Assembly: GCA_042089915.1 (NCBI GenBank)
Contig: JBELJZ010000001.1
Location: forward strand, 178,483-242,482
Source: UBA8752 sp002172485
Lineage (GTDB): Bacteria; Bacteroidota; Bacteroidia; Flavobacteriales_D; Sanyastnellaceae
Direction: 5' to 3'
DNA: 64,000 bases
Part shown: one piece after another, positions 17,407 to 25,469 of the stretch
Numbering within the stretch: the stretch's first letter is position 1
Layout of the letters: the number at the start of each line of letters is the position of its first letter
The notes under the pieces: generated by a model
Told to the model about the DNA's origin: nothing
Seen by the model: the letters and a program-made list of their open reading frames with translations, nothing else
Databases searched by the model: none
Made by a program: the position numbers and the translations under genes

Positions 17407-17992
17407 GGTCGCTTCTAGGATTGAAGCGCATCCAGTCGACTTCAAGTCCGAAGTCACCCGCAGTGCCGTCGTATTTCATCAGTCCAATCCGTTCGATGTC
17501 ATCCAATGCGCCCCACGCCCACAATTTGGGTAGGTCGCCCGTTATGGCGCTGCTCTTTTTGAGCTCGGAGAAGGGCAAGGTGACTTCCTGCCACTCGGCT
17601 GCGGCCTCGAAGTTCGCTTTCCAATAGGGCAACCACCATTGGCGGGCCGTCTCCATGGTCAGGGTGAAGGTGTCGGCCTCCCCTGTGGTGGTGCGGCAAC
17701 GCAGGGTCACCGACTCGAAGGCGGACAGGTCTCGTGTGCCCCATTCGGAGCGCACGGAACTGAAGCCGCCATTGTTTTCGAGGGAAACGGTGCCGGCCCA
17801 CGTCATGGTCTTGCGGCTGTAGTCCACCACGCCGATGGACCGCCCGCCCATGACGCCATCATTCAGGGCGCGCCAGCTCGCGTTGTCACCTTTTCCGAAG
17901 TTCAGGGTCAGAGGATCGGCCGGCGTGTCGGAGGCAGTGCTGCATGCGCCGGCCAGGAGGACGGCGCCGAAGAGGGAACGGAACCAAGGCAT
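17396..17992 (-). CDS. CIA30-family lipoprotein
   Basis: A 198-residue protein with a lipoprotein signal (LLAGAC, Cys about 17) and a CIA30 domain (complex I intermediate-associated protein 30): NDGVMGGRSIGVVDYS, GTVSLENNGGFSSVRSEW, WQEVTLPFSELKKS, RIGLMKYDGTAGDFGLEVDWM. The fold is a galactose-binding-like beta sandwich; in mitochondria it assists complex I assembly, but a lipid-anchored bacterial form is probably doing something else. The start at 17990-17992 gives a proper signal; the longer upstream frame would overlap mnmE. It lies 31 bases after mnmE and overlaps the convergent TonB receptor gene by 11 bases. Confidence 0.82.
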   Translation of the reverse strand: MPWFRSLFGAVLLAGACSTASDTPADPLTLNFGKGDNASWRALNDGVMGGRSIGVVDYSRKTMTWAGTVSLENNGGFSSVRSEWGTRDLSAFESVTLRCRTTTGEADTFTLTMETARQWWLPYWKANFEAAAEWQEVTLPFSELKKSSAITGDLPKLWAWGALDDIERIGLMKYDGTAGDFGLEVDWMRFNPRSDLRN

Positions 17993-18023
17993 GGGATTGG
18001 AACCGAGCCGCAGGGTGCGGGGT

Positions 18024-19439
18024 TCACTTCCCAATGCAGAAGTTCCCGAAGATGTGCCCCAAGAGGTCGTCTGGGGTGATGGCACCCGTGATGCGGCCCA
18101 ATTGATCGAGGGCCTCCTTGTGGTCTACGGCGAGCAGGTCGCCGCTCAGTCCGGCTTCCAGTCCGTCCAATGCGCGTTGCAGGGCCTCCCGGGTGCGTTG
18201 CAGGGCTTCCCGGTGGCGGAGGTTGGTGACGAGAATGCGGTCTTCTGCGAGGGCGCTCCGGTAGTCCCGACCCAGGCGCTGTTCGACGTGTTCTAGGCCC
18301 TGGCGTTCCTCTGCACTGATGTGGAGCACTTCTTCAGCACCCTCCGGGCACCAATTGGCGGGGGCAGGCGCGAGGTCGGTTTTGTTGACCAGGACCAGCA
18401 GGGTCCCTGCCGGCTCGCCGACCTCCTGCGCCGCCGCCGTGAGTTGGTCGGCCGCTGCGGTCACTTCTTGCTCGGCTTGCTGCAGTCCGGCTTCGTCCTG
18501 CAGGTCGCGTGCGTCGAGCAGATACAGGACAAAGCGGGCGGAAGCGGCTTTGGCCCAGGCCCGTCGAATGCCCTCTGCCTCGATGTTGTCCTCGGTCTCC
18601 CGGAGTCCGGCCGTGTCGATGAACCGGAACCGGATGCCTTCGAGAGTGAGCACTTCCTCCAGGGTGTCCCGCGTCGTGCCGGGGGTGTCCGATACGATGG
18701 CCCGGTCCTCCCGGAGCAAGGCATTCAGCAAGGTGGATTTCCCGCGGTTTGGCGCGCCGAGGATCGCCACGGGAACGCCTTCGGCAATGGCCCGTCCGGT
18801 GCTGAATCCGTGCAGCAACTCGTCGATGCGGCCGAGCAGTTCGTTCACGTGCTTCCGGTAGCCGTCGCGGTCGGCGAATTCGACGTCCTCCTCACCGAAG
18901 TCCAGCTCGAGCTCCATCAAGGCGGCGTATTCGATGAGGGCATCGCGAAATCCTTGGATTTCCCGGCTGAAACCGCCGCCAAGTTGTTGCAACGCGAGAC
19001 GGTGGGCACCGGCGTGTTCCGCATCGATGAGGTCGCCGATGGCCTCGGCCTGGGCGAGGTCCCGTTTGCCATGCAGAAAAGCGCGCTGGGTGAATTCGCC
19101 GGGCAGGGCTGGTCGGCACCCGGCATCGACCAGGCATTCCATCAGCCGCTGCACGACGTACGGACTGCCGTGGATGTGGCATTCCACCACATCTTCTCCT
19201 GTGAAGCTGCGCGGTCCGCGGAAGGGGAGGAGCAAGGCTTCGTCCAGGGCTTGGTCGCCATCGAACAGCTGGCGCAGGGCCGCTTTTCCGGGGGAAGCCC
19301 CGTCGAGTCGGCCTTGGCACAGGCCGTTGACCATGGTCCACGCCTCCGGTCCACTCACGCGGACGACGGCAACACCGCCTCGGCCGGGCGGGGTGGAGAG
19401 GGCGCAGATGGTGGTTCCGTCAAGGGGGTGTGCAGGCAT
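18024..19439 (-). CDS. mnmE: tRNA uridine-5-carboxymethylaminomethyl modification GTPase
   Basis: Partner of MnmG in installing the cmnm5 group on wobble U34 of certain tRNAs. The 471-residue protein shows the N-terminal folate-binding domain (TICALSTPPGRGGVAVVRVSG, PGEFTQRAFLHGKRDLAQAEA), the inserted G domain with P-loop GAPNRGKSTLLN, DTPGTTRDTLEE, DTAGLRETEDNIE and NKTDL, and the invariant C-terminal FCIGK that supplies the catalytic cysteine. Complete. It is transcribed ahead of the CIA30 lipoprotein and is divergent from sucD with 106 bases between start codons. Confidence 0.97.
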   Translation of the reverse strand: MPAHPLDGTTICALSTPPGRGGVAVVRVSGPEAWTMVNGLCQGRLDGASPGKAALRQLFDGDQALDEALLLPFRGPRSFTGEDVVECHIHGSPYVVQRLMECLVDAGCRPALPGEFTQRAFLHGKRDLAQAEAIGDLIDAEHAGAHRLALQQLGGGFSREIQGFRDALIEYAALMELELDFGEEDVEFADRDGYRKHVNELLGRIDELLHGFSTGRAIAEGVPVAILGAPNRGKSTLLNALLREDRAIVSDTPGTTRDTLEEVLTLEGIRFRFIDTAGLRETEDNIEAEGIRRAWAKAASARFVLYLLDARDLQDEAGLQQAEQEVTAAADQLTAAAQEVGEPAGTLLVLVNKTDLAPAPANWCPEGAEEVLHISAEERQGLEHVEQRLGRDYRSALAEDRILVTNLRHREALQRTREALQRALDGLEAGLSGDLLAVDHKEALDQLGRITGAITPDDLLGHIFGNFCIGK

Positions 19440-19487
19440 GGGGGCAAATTAGCCCCGCCCCCCTTCCGAAGCTCCCTTGTCGGGCGT

Positions 19488-19495
19488 TACTTTTG
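19488..19495 (+). promoter_or_regulatory. Candidate -7 element for sucD
   Basis: TACTTTTG, an exact TAnnTTTG match followed by CGCC, 50 bases before the sucD ATG. No convincing -33 TTTG is seen at 19-21 bases upstream. Confidence 0.5.
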
Positions 19496-19545
19496 CGCCG
19501 CGCCTCAGCGTACAACGACACCACAACCCACGCCACCCTGATCCC

Positions 19546-20427
19546 ATGAGCGTTCTCGTCAACAAGGATTCCCGCATCATCGTCCAAGGTTTCACCGGCT
19601 CTGAAGGCACCTTCCACGCCAGCCAGATGATCGAATACGGCACCAACGTCGTGGGTGGCGTGACCCCCGGCAAGGGCGGCCAGAGCCACTTGGATCGCCC
19701 GGTCTTCAACACGGTGGAGGACGCCGTGAAGGAAGCGGGTGCTGACACCAGCATCTTGTTCGTGCCGCCGGCCTTTGCCGCCGACGCCATCCTCGAGGCG
19801 GCTGACGCCGGAATCCAGGTCATCATTTGCATCACCGAAGGCATCCCGGTGGCCGACATGGTCAAGGTCAAGGCCCACCTCGACACCCTTGCCGGCTGCA
19901 CGTTGGTCGGCCCGAACTGCCCGGGCGTCATGACGGCGGGCGAGGCCAAGGTGGGCATCATGCCCGGGTTCATTTTCAACCCCGGCCGGATCGGCATCGT
20001 GTCCAAGAGCGGCACGCTGACCTATGAAGCCGTGGACCAGATCACCAAGGCGGGCCTCGGTCAGAGCACGGCCATCGGCATCGGCGGAGACCCCATCATC
20101 GGCACCACCACGCTCGAGGCCGTTCAGCTGCTCATGGCCGACGACGAGACCGACGGCATCATCATGATCGGCGAGATCGGGGGTGACCTCGAGGTCAAGG
20201 CCGCCCGCTGGATTGCGGAGAACGGCACCAAACCGGTGGTCGGCTTCATCGCCGGCGTGACGGCGCCGAAAGGCCGCACCATGGGCCACGCCGGGGCCAT
20301 CGTGAGCGGCGAAGAAGAAAGCGCCGAGGCCAAGAAGGCGGTCATGCGCGAGTGCGGCATCCACGTGGTGGACAGCCCGGCGCAGATCGGCGCCAAGATG
20401 GTCGAGGCCCTGGGCGTCCAGGCCTGA
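19546..20427 (+). CDS. sucD: Succinyl-CoA synthetase, alpha subunit
   Basis: Catalytic subunit of the TCA-cycle enzyme that interconverts succinyl-CoA and succinate with substrate-level NTP formation. The 293-residue protein has the CoA-binding Rossmann domain (VQGFTGSEGTFHASQM, GGVTPGKGG), the GPNCPGVMTAGEAKVGIMPG segment and the active-site phosphohistidine in GRTMGHAGAIVSG. The ATG at 19546 is chosen because the family starts at SVLVNKDS-like sequence; an upstream extension of 23 residues would be Arg/His-rich. The beta subunit sucC is not adjacent. It converges with the second deoxynucleoside kinase with only 12 bases between stops. Confidence 0.97.
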   Translation: MSVLVNKDSRIIVQGFTGSEGTFHASQMIEYGTNVVGGVTPGKGGQSHLDRPVFNTVEDAVKEAGADTSILFVPPAFAADAILEAADAGIQVIICITEGIPVADMVKVKAHLDTLAGCTLVGPNCPGVMTAGEAKVGIMPGFIFNPGRIGIVSKSGTLTYEAVDQITKAGLGQSTAIGIGGDPIIGTTTLEAVQLLMADDETDGIIMIGEIGGDLEVKAARWIAENGTKPVVGFIAGVTAPKGRTMGHAGAIVSGEEESAEAKKAVMRECGIHVVDSPAQIGAKMVEALGVQA

Positions 20428-20439
20428 TTTCCGAATCGG

Positions 20440-21078
20440 TTAGGGGGTGACCTTGTGCACGCCGACCTTCCACGGTTGGCTCAGCACGGCCACGAGCCGC
20501 TCGAGGTCGTCCGCATTGGCCACGAAGTCCAATTCCGAGGTGTCCACCCACAGCACCCGGCTGCCGCGTGCGGCCTTGAAGTGCTTCTCGTAGGCTTTTT
20601 CGATGTTCCGCAAGTAGTCGACGTCGATGTCCTGCTCGTAGGATCGGCCCCGTGCTTCGATTTGCGCGCGTTGGCGCGCTTCACCCGGCCGCAGGTAGAC
20701 AATGAGTTCCGGCTTGGCCATGCCGTCTGCCATGACCTCGTAGAGGTTGCGGAACAGCGCGTATTCGGTCTTGGGCAACGTGATCTTGGCGAAGAGGTCG
20801 CTCTTGGCAAACACGTAATCGGCCACCAGCGCATCCCGGAACAGGGTGCGGGCCGACAGGGCTGCCTTGACTTGCTTGTAGCGTTGGGCCAGGAAGCTCA
20901 ACTCGACCGGGAAGGCGTACCGCTCGGGGTCGAGGTAGAACTGCTCGAGGAAGGGGTTGTCGGCAAAAGGCTCCAGCAGGGGCTCGGTGCCCAGCCGCTC
21001 CGCGAGGGCCGTGGCGAGGGTGCTCTTGCCGGCGCCGATGCCGCCTTCGATGGCGATGTGTCGGTAGGGAATGCTCAT
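20440..21078 (-). CDS. Deoxynucleoside kinase (second of two in the window)
   Basis: A 212-residue P-loop kinase of the deoxynucleoside kinase family: GGIGAGKST at residues 11-19, PFADNPFLEQFYLDPERYAFPVEL as the conserved substrate-binding helix, and ARGRSYEQDID as lid region. It is clearly related to, but far diverged from, the kinase at 7897-8511; here the usual ExDR-type substrate motif is represented by LFRDALVADYVF. Its ATG overlaps the folK stop by four bases (ATGA), so the two are translationally coupled, an arrangement I associate with Flavobacteriia. The start is fixed by that overlap and by the P-loop position. Confidence 0.9.
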   Translation of the reverse strand: MSIPYRHIAIEGGIGAGKSTLATALAERLGTEPLLEPFADNPFLEQFYLDPERYAFPVELSFLAQRYKQVKAALSARTLFRDALVADYVFAKSDLFAKITLPKTEYALFRNLYEVMADGMAKPELIVYLRPGEARQRAQIEARGRSYEQDIDVDYLRNIEKAYEKHFKAARGSRVLWVDTSELDFVANADDLERLVAVLSQPWKVGVHKVTP

Positions 21079-21611
21079 GCGGTCGGCCACGGTGCAATGT
21101 CGGGCACGTCGGCCGGAAGCCCGCGCAGAAGGTCGAGGACGGTTTGGCCTGAACCGGGCACGGAAACGCCGGGCACGAGGTCCGCCAAGGGCTGCAGGAC
21201 GAAGCGGCGGCCCATCATCCGGGGGTGGGGCACGGTCAGCGCTTCGACGTCGAGGGACCGGTCCCCCCACAGCACGATGTCCAAGTCGATGGGGCGGGAG
21301 GACACGTTGCCCTCGACGCGTGTGCGGCCCATGTCGCGTTCGATGTCGAGCAGGGCCTGCATGGTGCCTTCGGGGTTGTCCGCCCAAGCGGGGTCCAGTT
21401 CCACCTCGACCACGCGGTTCAGGAAGTCGGGTGTACCCGGCGCCATGCCCACGGCGGCGGTCTCATAGGTGGGGGAGACCCGAAGGACGCGGCCGAGGCG
21501 GCTGAGTTCGGCATCGGCCCGGTCGAGGTGGTCGATGCGGGTTCCGAGGTTGGATCCGGTGGCGATGTGGACAATCACGGCGGCAAAGGTCGTGAGCGGA
21601 ATCCGGGCCAC
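21075..21611 (-). CDS. folK: 2-amino-4-hydroxy-6-hydroxymethyldihydropteridine pyrophosphokinase
   Basis: Folate-pathway enzyme that transfers pyrophosphate from ATP to 6-hydroxymethyl-dihydropterin. Of 178 residues, the HPPK core begins at VHIATGSNLGTRIDHL and contains SPTYETAAVG, DFLNRVVEVEL, the signature RPIDLDIVLWGD and PHPRMMGRRFVLQPLADL. The start could be the ATG at 21609-21611 or a GTG 11 codons later that would put the core right at the N-terminus; the longer form is given. Upstream gene of a two-gene unit with the deoxynucleoside kinase. Confidence 0.95.
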   Translation of the reverse strand: MARIPLTTFAAVIVHIATGSNLGTRIDHLDRADAELSRLGRVLRVSPTYETAAVGMAPGTPDFLNRVVEVELDPAWADNPEGTMQALLDIERDMGRTRVEGNVSSRPIDLDIVLWGDRSLDVEALTVPHPRMMGRRFVLQPLADLVPGVSVPGSGQTVLDLLRGLPADVPDIAPWPTA

Positions 21612-21657
21612 CGACCTGTGGGAATCGTCCGGTCCTTTGCAAATCTTGGTACTTTGT

Positions 21658-21690
21658 TTTGCATAGTACAGGGCAATGGGGATAAGTTTG
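21658..21690 (+). promoter_or_regulatory. Candidate promoter for padR-pspC
   Basis: TTTG at 21658-21661 (-33 type), 21 bases, then TAAGTTTG at 21683-21690, an exact TAnnTTTG. The padR ATG is at 21698, only 7 bases past the -7 element, so the message would be leaderless or nearly so. This is one of the two best-matched promoters in the window. Confidence 0.62.
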
Positions 21691-21697
21691 TGCCGTC

Positions 21698-22039
21698 ATG
21701 ACCCAGGAAACGTCAAAATCGGCGGCACAGATGCGCAAGGGCGTTCTCGAGCTCTGCATCCTCCGCATTCTTAGCGATGGCGAGGCCTACACCTCCGACA
21801 TTGTGGATGCCCTGAAAGCGGTCGACCTGCTGGTGGTCGAAGGCACGATTTACCCCCTGTTGACCCGCATGAAGAATGCAGGCACCTTGACCTACCGCTG
21901 GGCGGAGAGTCCCTCTGGCCCGCCCCGCAAGTACTACGACATGACCGAGCAGGGGCAGTCCCTGCTTGCCGAACTCGAGACGGCATGGGATCAGTTTGTC
22001 TCCTCCGTCAACTCCCTTCACCCCGAATCCCAATCCTGA
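21698..22039 (+). CDS. PadR-family transcriptional regulator
   Basis: A 113-residue winged-helix DNA-binding protein: RKGVLELCILRILSDGEAYTSDI is the first helix and turn, VVEGTIYPLLTRMKNAGTLTYRW the recognition helix and wing start, and GPPRKYYDMTEQGQSLL the wing end. PadR proteins usually repress their own operon and release DNA on binding a small molecule; the effector is unknown. The next gene (PspC-domain protein) begins one base after the stop, the common padR-pspC pairing of Bacteroidota, suggesting control of a membrane-stress response. Confidence 0.93.
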   Translation: MTQETSKSAAQMRKGVLELCILRILSDGEAYTSDIVDALKAVDLLVVEGTIYPLLTRMKNAGTLTYRWAESPSGPPRKYYDMTEQGQSLLAELETAWDQFVSSVNSLHPESQS

Positions 22040-22040
22040 C

Positions 22041-22835
22041 ATGACCGAAACGCGTTCCATCAGCATGGGGAGCCTCTTGTTCAATCTCGAGGTCCCGGCA
22101 TTCGATCGACTGCAAACGTACCTCGATGCCCTCCGGCGCGTTCTGCGCGGCACGGAAGGGGAGGAGGACATCTTGCAGGAGGTGGAGCACCGGTTGGCTG
22201 AGTTGCTCCAGGCCCGTCTCGGGGGCCGTGACCGTGCCTTGACCCTTTCAGAGGTGGAATCCGCTTGCGCCCAACTCGGTGACCCCGAGGAATTCGGTGC
22301 ACCGGAGGCGGAACACATCAATCAGGACGCCGGAGGTGCTGCTGGAGACGGTCCGAAAACAGGGCGCCGCCTGTTCCGGGATCCGGACGAACGCATTCTG
22401 GCCGGTGTGGCCTCCGGCATCGGCCACCGGTTCTCGGTGGACCCCGTCATCATCCGCTGCATTTTCGTCGCCCTGTTCTTCCTTACGGGCACTGGGCCTC
22501 TGTTCTACATCGTGCTGGCCGCCATCATGCCCAAGGCCCGGACCGCCAGTGACCGGCTGGCCATGAAAGGCGATGCCGTGACCGTGTCCGCCATCCGGAA
22601 GACCGTCGAAGAGCAGATGCAACGGGCCAAGGAAGGACTTCAGGAATCCGATGTCGCCGGCCGTTTCGGCCGCGCATGGCGCCAATTTGTCCACGTGTGG
22701 TTGCCGTCTTTTCTCAAGCGGATTCCCGGCATCCTTGGCTGGATCATCTTGTCCATGGTCATTCTGCTTCTGGTGGCCCTCGGATTTGCCTTGCTCATCA
22801 TCGTCCTGACGGGGCGCACACATTTCTCCTTCTGA
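22041..22835 (+). CDS. PspC-domain membrane protein
   Basis: A 264-residue inner-membrane protein. Residues 1-95 are a soluble domain typical of Bacteroidota PspC proteins (SMGSLLFNLEVPAFDRLQTYLDAL, GEEDILQEVEHRLAELL). The PspC domain follows (about 110-175; RRLFRDPDERILAGVASGIGHRF, IIRCIFVALFFLTGTG, YIVLAAIMPKA), then a linker and a C-terminal hydrophobic helix (about 230-258). PspC relates to the phage-shock/envelope stress response. The ATG at 22041 is one base after the padR stop; the longer open frame overlaps padR and has no family resemblance. Expected to be regulated by the adjacent PadR. Confidence 0.9.
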   Translation: MTETRSISMGSLLFNLEVPAFDRLQTYLDALRRVLRGTEGEEDILQEVEHRLAELLQARLGGRDRALTLSEVESACAQLGDPEEFGAPEAEHINQDAGGAAGDGPKTGRRLFRDPDERILAGVASGIGHRFSVDPVIIRCIFVALFFLTGTGPLFYIVLAAIMPKARTASDRLAMKGDAVTVSAIRKTVEEQMQRAKEGLQESDVAGRFGRAWRQFVHVWLPSFLKRIPGILGWIILSMVILLLVALGFALLIIVLTGRTHFSF

Positions 22836-22900
22836 ACACCGGCTGATTCCACAGCCCTTTTCTCACCTTTGACCCGCATTTCGCGACCCACAACACCACC

Positions 22901-24865
22901 ATGAACTTCGGAAAGCAATTTCTCGCGAGCCTGCTCGGCTCCACCGTCGCGCTCATCGCAGCCGGCACGATCCTCATCTTCATCTTCGTCGGCGCCCTCG
23001 TGGGCGGCTTGAGCTCCGCGTTCGCTGAGTCAGGCACGGACATCGAGTCCGAATTCGACTTCGGCGTGGACATCGAAGAGGGTTCTGTCCTCCATCTCAC
23101 GTTTGACGCGCCCTTCGTGGAGCGCGGCATGGAGGTGCCTTCTTTTTCCTTCAGCATCGGCGGGGTGGACGCTGAATCCCAGACCGGCCTCAACCACTTC
23201 CTCGCGGACATGGAGCGCGCGGCGCAGGACGACCGCATCGAGGGCATCCTCATCCAGGCCGACATGGTTATAGGCTATCCGTCCATGCTGGGCGAAGTCC
23301 GCGACGCCCTCGTCAGCTTCAAGGAGTCGGGCAAATGGGTCGTCGCGTGGAGCGAGGTCTACACCCAAAGCGCTTACTGGATCAGCACGGTCGCCGACGA
23401 GGTCTACCTGCACCCGGAAGGCGGCATCGACATGCGCGGAATGGGCATGGAGACCATGTTTTTCAAGCGCATGCTGGAGGACGTGGGCATCGAGATGACC
23501 ATTGTCCGCGGACCGGACAACAAGTACAAGAGCGCGGTCGAGCCCTTCTTTCGGGAGAGCCTGTCCGAGGCCAACCGGGAGCAAAACATGGCCCTTCTCG
23601 AGGACTTCTGGGCCCGCATGGGCGGGGACATCGCCACGGCCCGCGACAAGTCCGTTGCCGAGCTCGACGGCGAGATCAACGCACTCGCCATGCGGACCAC
23701 GCAGGACTTTTTGGACCTCGGCTACGTCGATGGCCTGCTGTACGAGGATGAGCTGCACGCCATGCTCCTCGACAAGGGCGCTGCGGAGGACGAGGACGAG
23801 GAGAGCCACGCCCAGTTCGTGGGCCTGAAGCAATACCACAACCCCGACTTCTTCGAGGACTTCATCACGACCCTTCAGGACGAGATGGAAGGCGGCAACG
23901 GCGAGGAAGACGAGACCGACGAGTACGGAGAGGACACCGAGGCCAACGCTGTGGCCGTGGTCTTCGCCGTGGGGGCCATCGAAAGCGGCCAAGGCGACGA
24001 TGCCACCATCGGTTCGGAACGGATCGCCGGGGCCTTGCGTGAAGCCCGCCTGAATCCCGAGGTGGGCGCCGTGGTGCTTCGGGTGAATTCGCCCGGAGGC
24101 AGCGCCCTGGCCAGCGACGTCATTTGGCGGGAGACGGTGCTGCTCAAGGAAGCAGGCAAGCCGATGGTCGCGTCCATGAGCGACTTGGCGGCGAGTGGAG
24201 GTTATTACATCAGCTGCGCCGCAGACCACATCCTCGCCCAGCCCAACACGATCACCGGCAGCATTGGCGTGTTCGGTGTGTTGCCTTCGTTCGGAAAGCT
24301 GGCCCGGGAGCACATCGGCCTGGATTTCGATGGCGTGAAGCTCCACGAACACGCAGACGCACTCAATGGACATACTCCGGTTCAAGGAGAAGCGCTGGCG
24401 GCCATCAATGAGGGCGTCACGGAGGTCTACGACAGCTTCATCGCCCGCGTGGCAGAGGGCCGCGGCATGACGGTCGAAGGCGTCAATGAAGTGGCGCGCG
24501 GCCGGGTCTGGACCGGACAGGACGCCATGGACATCGGCTTGGTCGACGGCATGGGCAACCTGCAAGACGCGGTGGCCATCGCGGCGGACCTCGCCGGCAT
24601 CAGCGGTCCCGAGCTGGTGGAGCTGCCCGAAGCGGTGGACCCCTTTGAGCAGTTCATCGAGGATTTCGCCGGGGTGCAAGCCGCCGTGGCCATTGCGGAA
24701 GCCGCCGGTCTCGACGGCGACCTGGTGGCCCCGCTCCTGGAGGTGGAGGCGTTGGTGCACGCTGCGCCGCAGGACCGCATCCAGGCGCGCATGCCCTACA
24801 CCATCCGACTCTACTGGTGGGAGAAGGGCACCGCGCCACTTCCTTGGACGCGTTGGGGCGGCTGA
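22901..24865 (+). CDS. sppA: Signal peptide peptidase SppA, long (67K) type
   Basis: Membrane-bound serine protease that degrades cleaved signal peptides. The 654-residue protein has one N-terminal transmembrane anchor (about 8-38) and two tandem S49 domains. The catalytic Lys is in NKYKSAVEPF (Lys210) in the first half and the nucleophile in LAASGGYY (Ser432) in the second, matching the E. coli layout. Between the halves is a strongly acidic linker (about residues 292-350, many Glu and Asp). A CACCTTTG at 22864-22871, one base off TAnnTTTG, could be its -7 element. The end overlaps the next gene by 49 bases. Confidence 0.95.
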   Translation: MNFGKQFLASLLGSTVALIAAGTILIFIFVGALVGGLSSAFAESGTDIESEFDFGVDIEEGSVLHLTFDAPFVERGMEVPSFSFSIGGVDAESQTGLNHFLADMERAAQDDRIEGILIQADMVIGYPSMLGEVRDALVSFKESGKWVVAWSEVYTQSAYWISTVADEVYLHPEGGIDMRGMGMETMFFKRMLEDVGIEMTIVRGPDNKYKSAVEPFFRESLSEANREQNMALLEDFWARMGGDIATARDKSVAELDGEINALAMRTTQDFLDLGYVDGLLYEDELHAMLLDKGAAEDEDEESHAQFVGLKQYHNPDFFEDFITTLQDEMEGGNGEEDETDEYGEDTEANAVAVVFAVGAIESGQGDDATIGSERIAGALREARLNPEVGAVVLRVNSPGGSALASDVIWRETVLLKEAGKPMVASMSDLAASGGYYISCAADHILAQPNTITGSIGVFGVLPSFGKLAREHIGLDFDGVKLHEHADALNGHTPVQGEALAAINEGVTEVYDSFIARVAEGRGMTVEGVNEVARGRVWTGQDAMDIGLVDGMGNLQDAVAIAADLAGISGPELVELPEAVDPFEQFIEDFAGVQAAVAIAEAAGLDGDLVAPLLEVEALVHAAPQDRIQARMPYTIRLYWWEKGTAPLPWTRWGG

Positions 24866-25371
24866 CCCCGGAGGCCTTTGCGTCCGCCGGGAAGCTGCCC
24901 CTTCGCTTTGTCCTGGACAACCTGCGCAGCGGGCTCAACGTGGGCTCGGTCTTCCGCACGGCGGACGCGTTCCGGTTGGAGGGCATCGACCTCTGCGGGT
25001 ACACGGCCCGCCCGCCGCACCGCGACATCCTCAAAACGGCACTCGGGGCCACGGAGCATGTGTCTTGGGACGGCCATGAGGATTCGGTCATGGCAATCCG
25101 GAATTTGCGAGCTAAAGGCGTGCGCGTTTGGGCCTTGGAGCAAGCTTCGGACTCCACCACGTTGGAGGCTTGGGCTCCGTCCCCCGATGAGCGTTGGGCG
25201 GTGGTGCTGGGCAATGAAGTCCGCGGGTGCTCCGAGGCCGTCCTGAACGCTGTGGATGGCGTGCTGGAGATTCCGCAGTTCGGAGTCAAGCACAGCCTCA
25301 ACGTCTCCGTGGCGGCAGGCATGGTGTGCTGGCAGGCCTTCCGGTCGATGGGCGCGCCAAAGGCAGGCTGA
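24817..25371 (+). CDS. SpoU-family RNA 2'-O-methyltransferase (TrmH-like)
   Basis: A 184-residue S-adenosylmethionine-dependent SPOUT methyltransferase. The motifs are intact: VLDNLRSGLNVGSVFRTADAF (motif 1 region), VVLGNEVRGCSE (motif 2) and IPQFGVKHSLNVSVAAGMV (motif 3, with the knot). The target (tRNA or rRNA) cannot be told. It is given from a GTG at 24817, overlapping sppA by 49 bases; a TTG at 24844 is an alternative that would shorten the overlap. Cotranscription with sppA is very likely. A hairpin terminator follows. Confidence 0.88.
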   Translation: MGEGHRATSLDALGRLTPEAFASAGKLPLRFVLDNLRSGLNVGSVFRTADAFRLEGIDLCGYTARPPHRDILKTALGATEHVSWDGHEDSVMAIRNLRAKGVRVWALEQASDSTTLEAWAPSPDERWAVVLGNEVRGCSEAVLNAVDGVLEIPQFGVKHSLNVSVAAGMVCWQAFRSMGAPKAG

Positions 25372-25415
25372 GCGCCTCCAGCTTTCCGCCTCGTTGGGCC
25401 GTCATCGGCCATGAA

Positions 25416-25448
25416 AAAGCCCCGGTACGCAAGAGCGGCCGGGGCTTT
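25416..25448. terminator. Bidirectional intrinsic terminator
   Basis: Inverted repeat AAAGCCCCGG / CCGGGGCTTT with a 13-base loop, preceded by two further A. It lies between the convergent TrmH-like gene and the repeat lipoprotein gene. Confidence 0.85.
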
Positions 25449-25469
25449 CTGAATGCAGTCGTGGACCGA

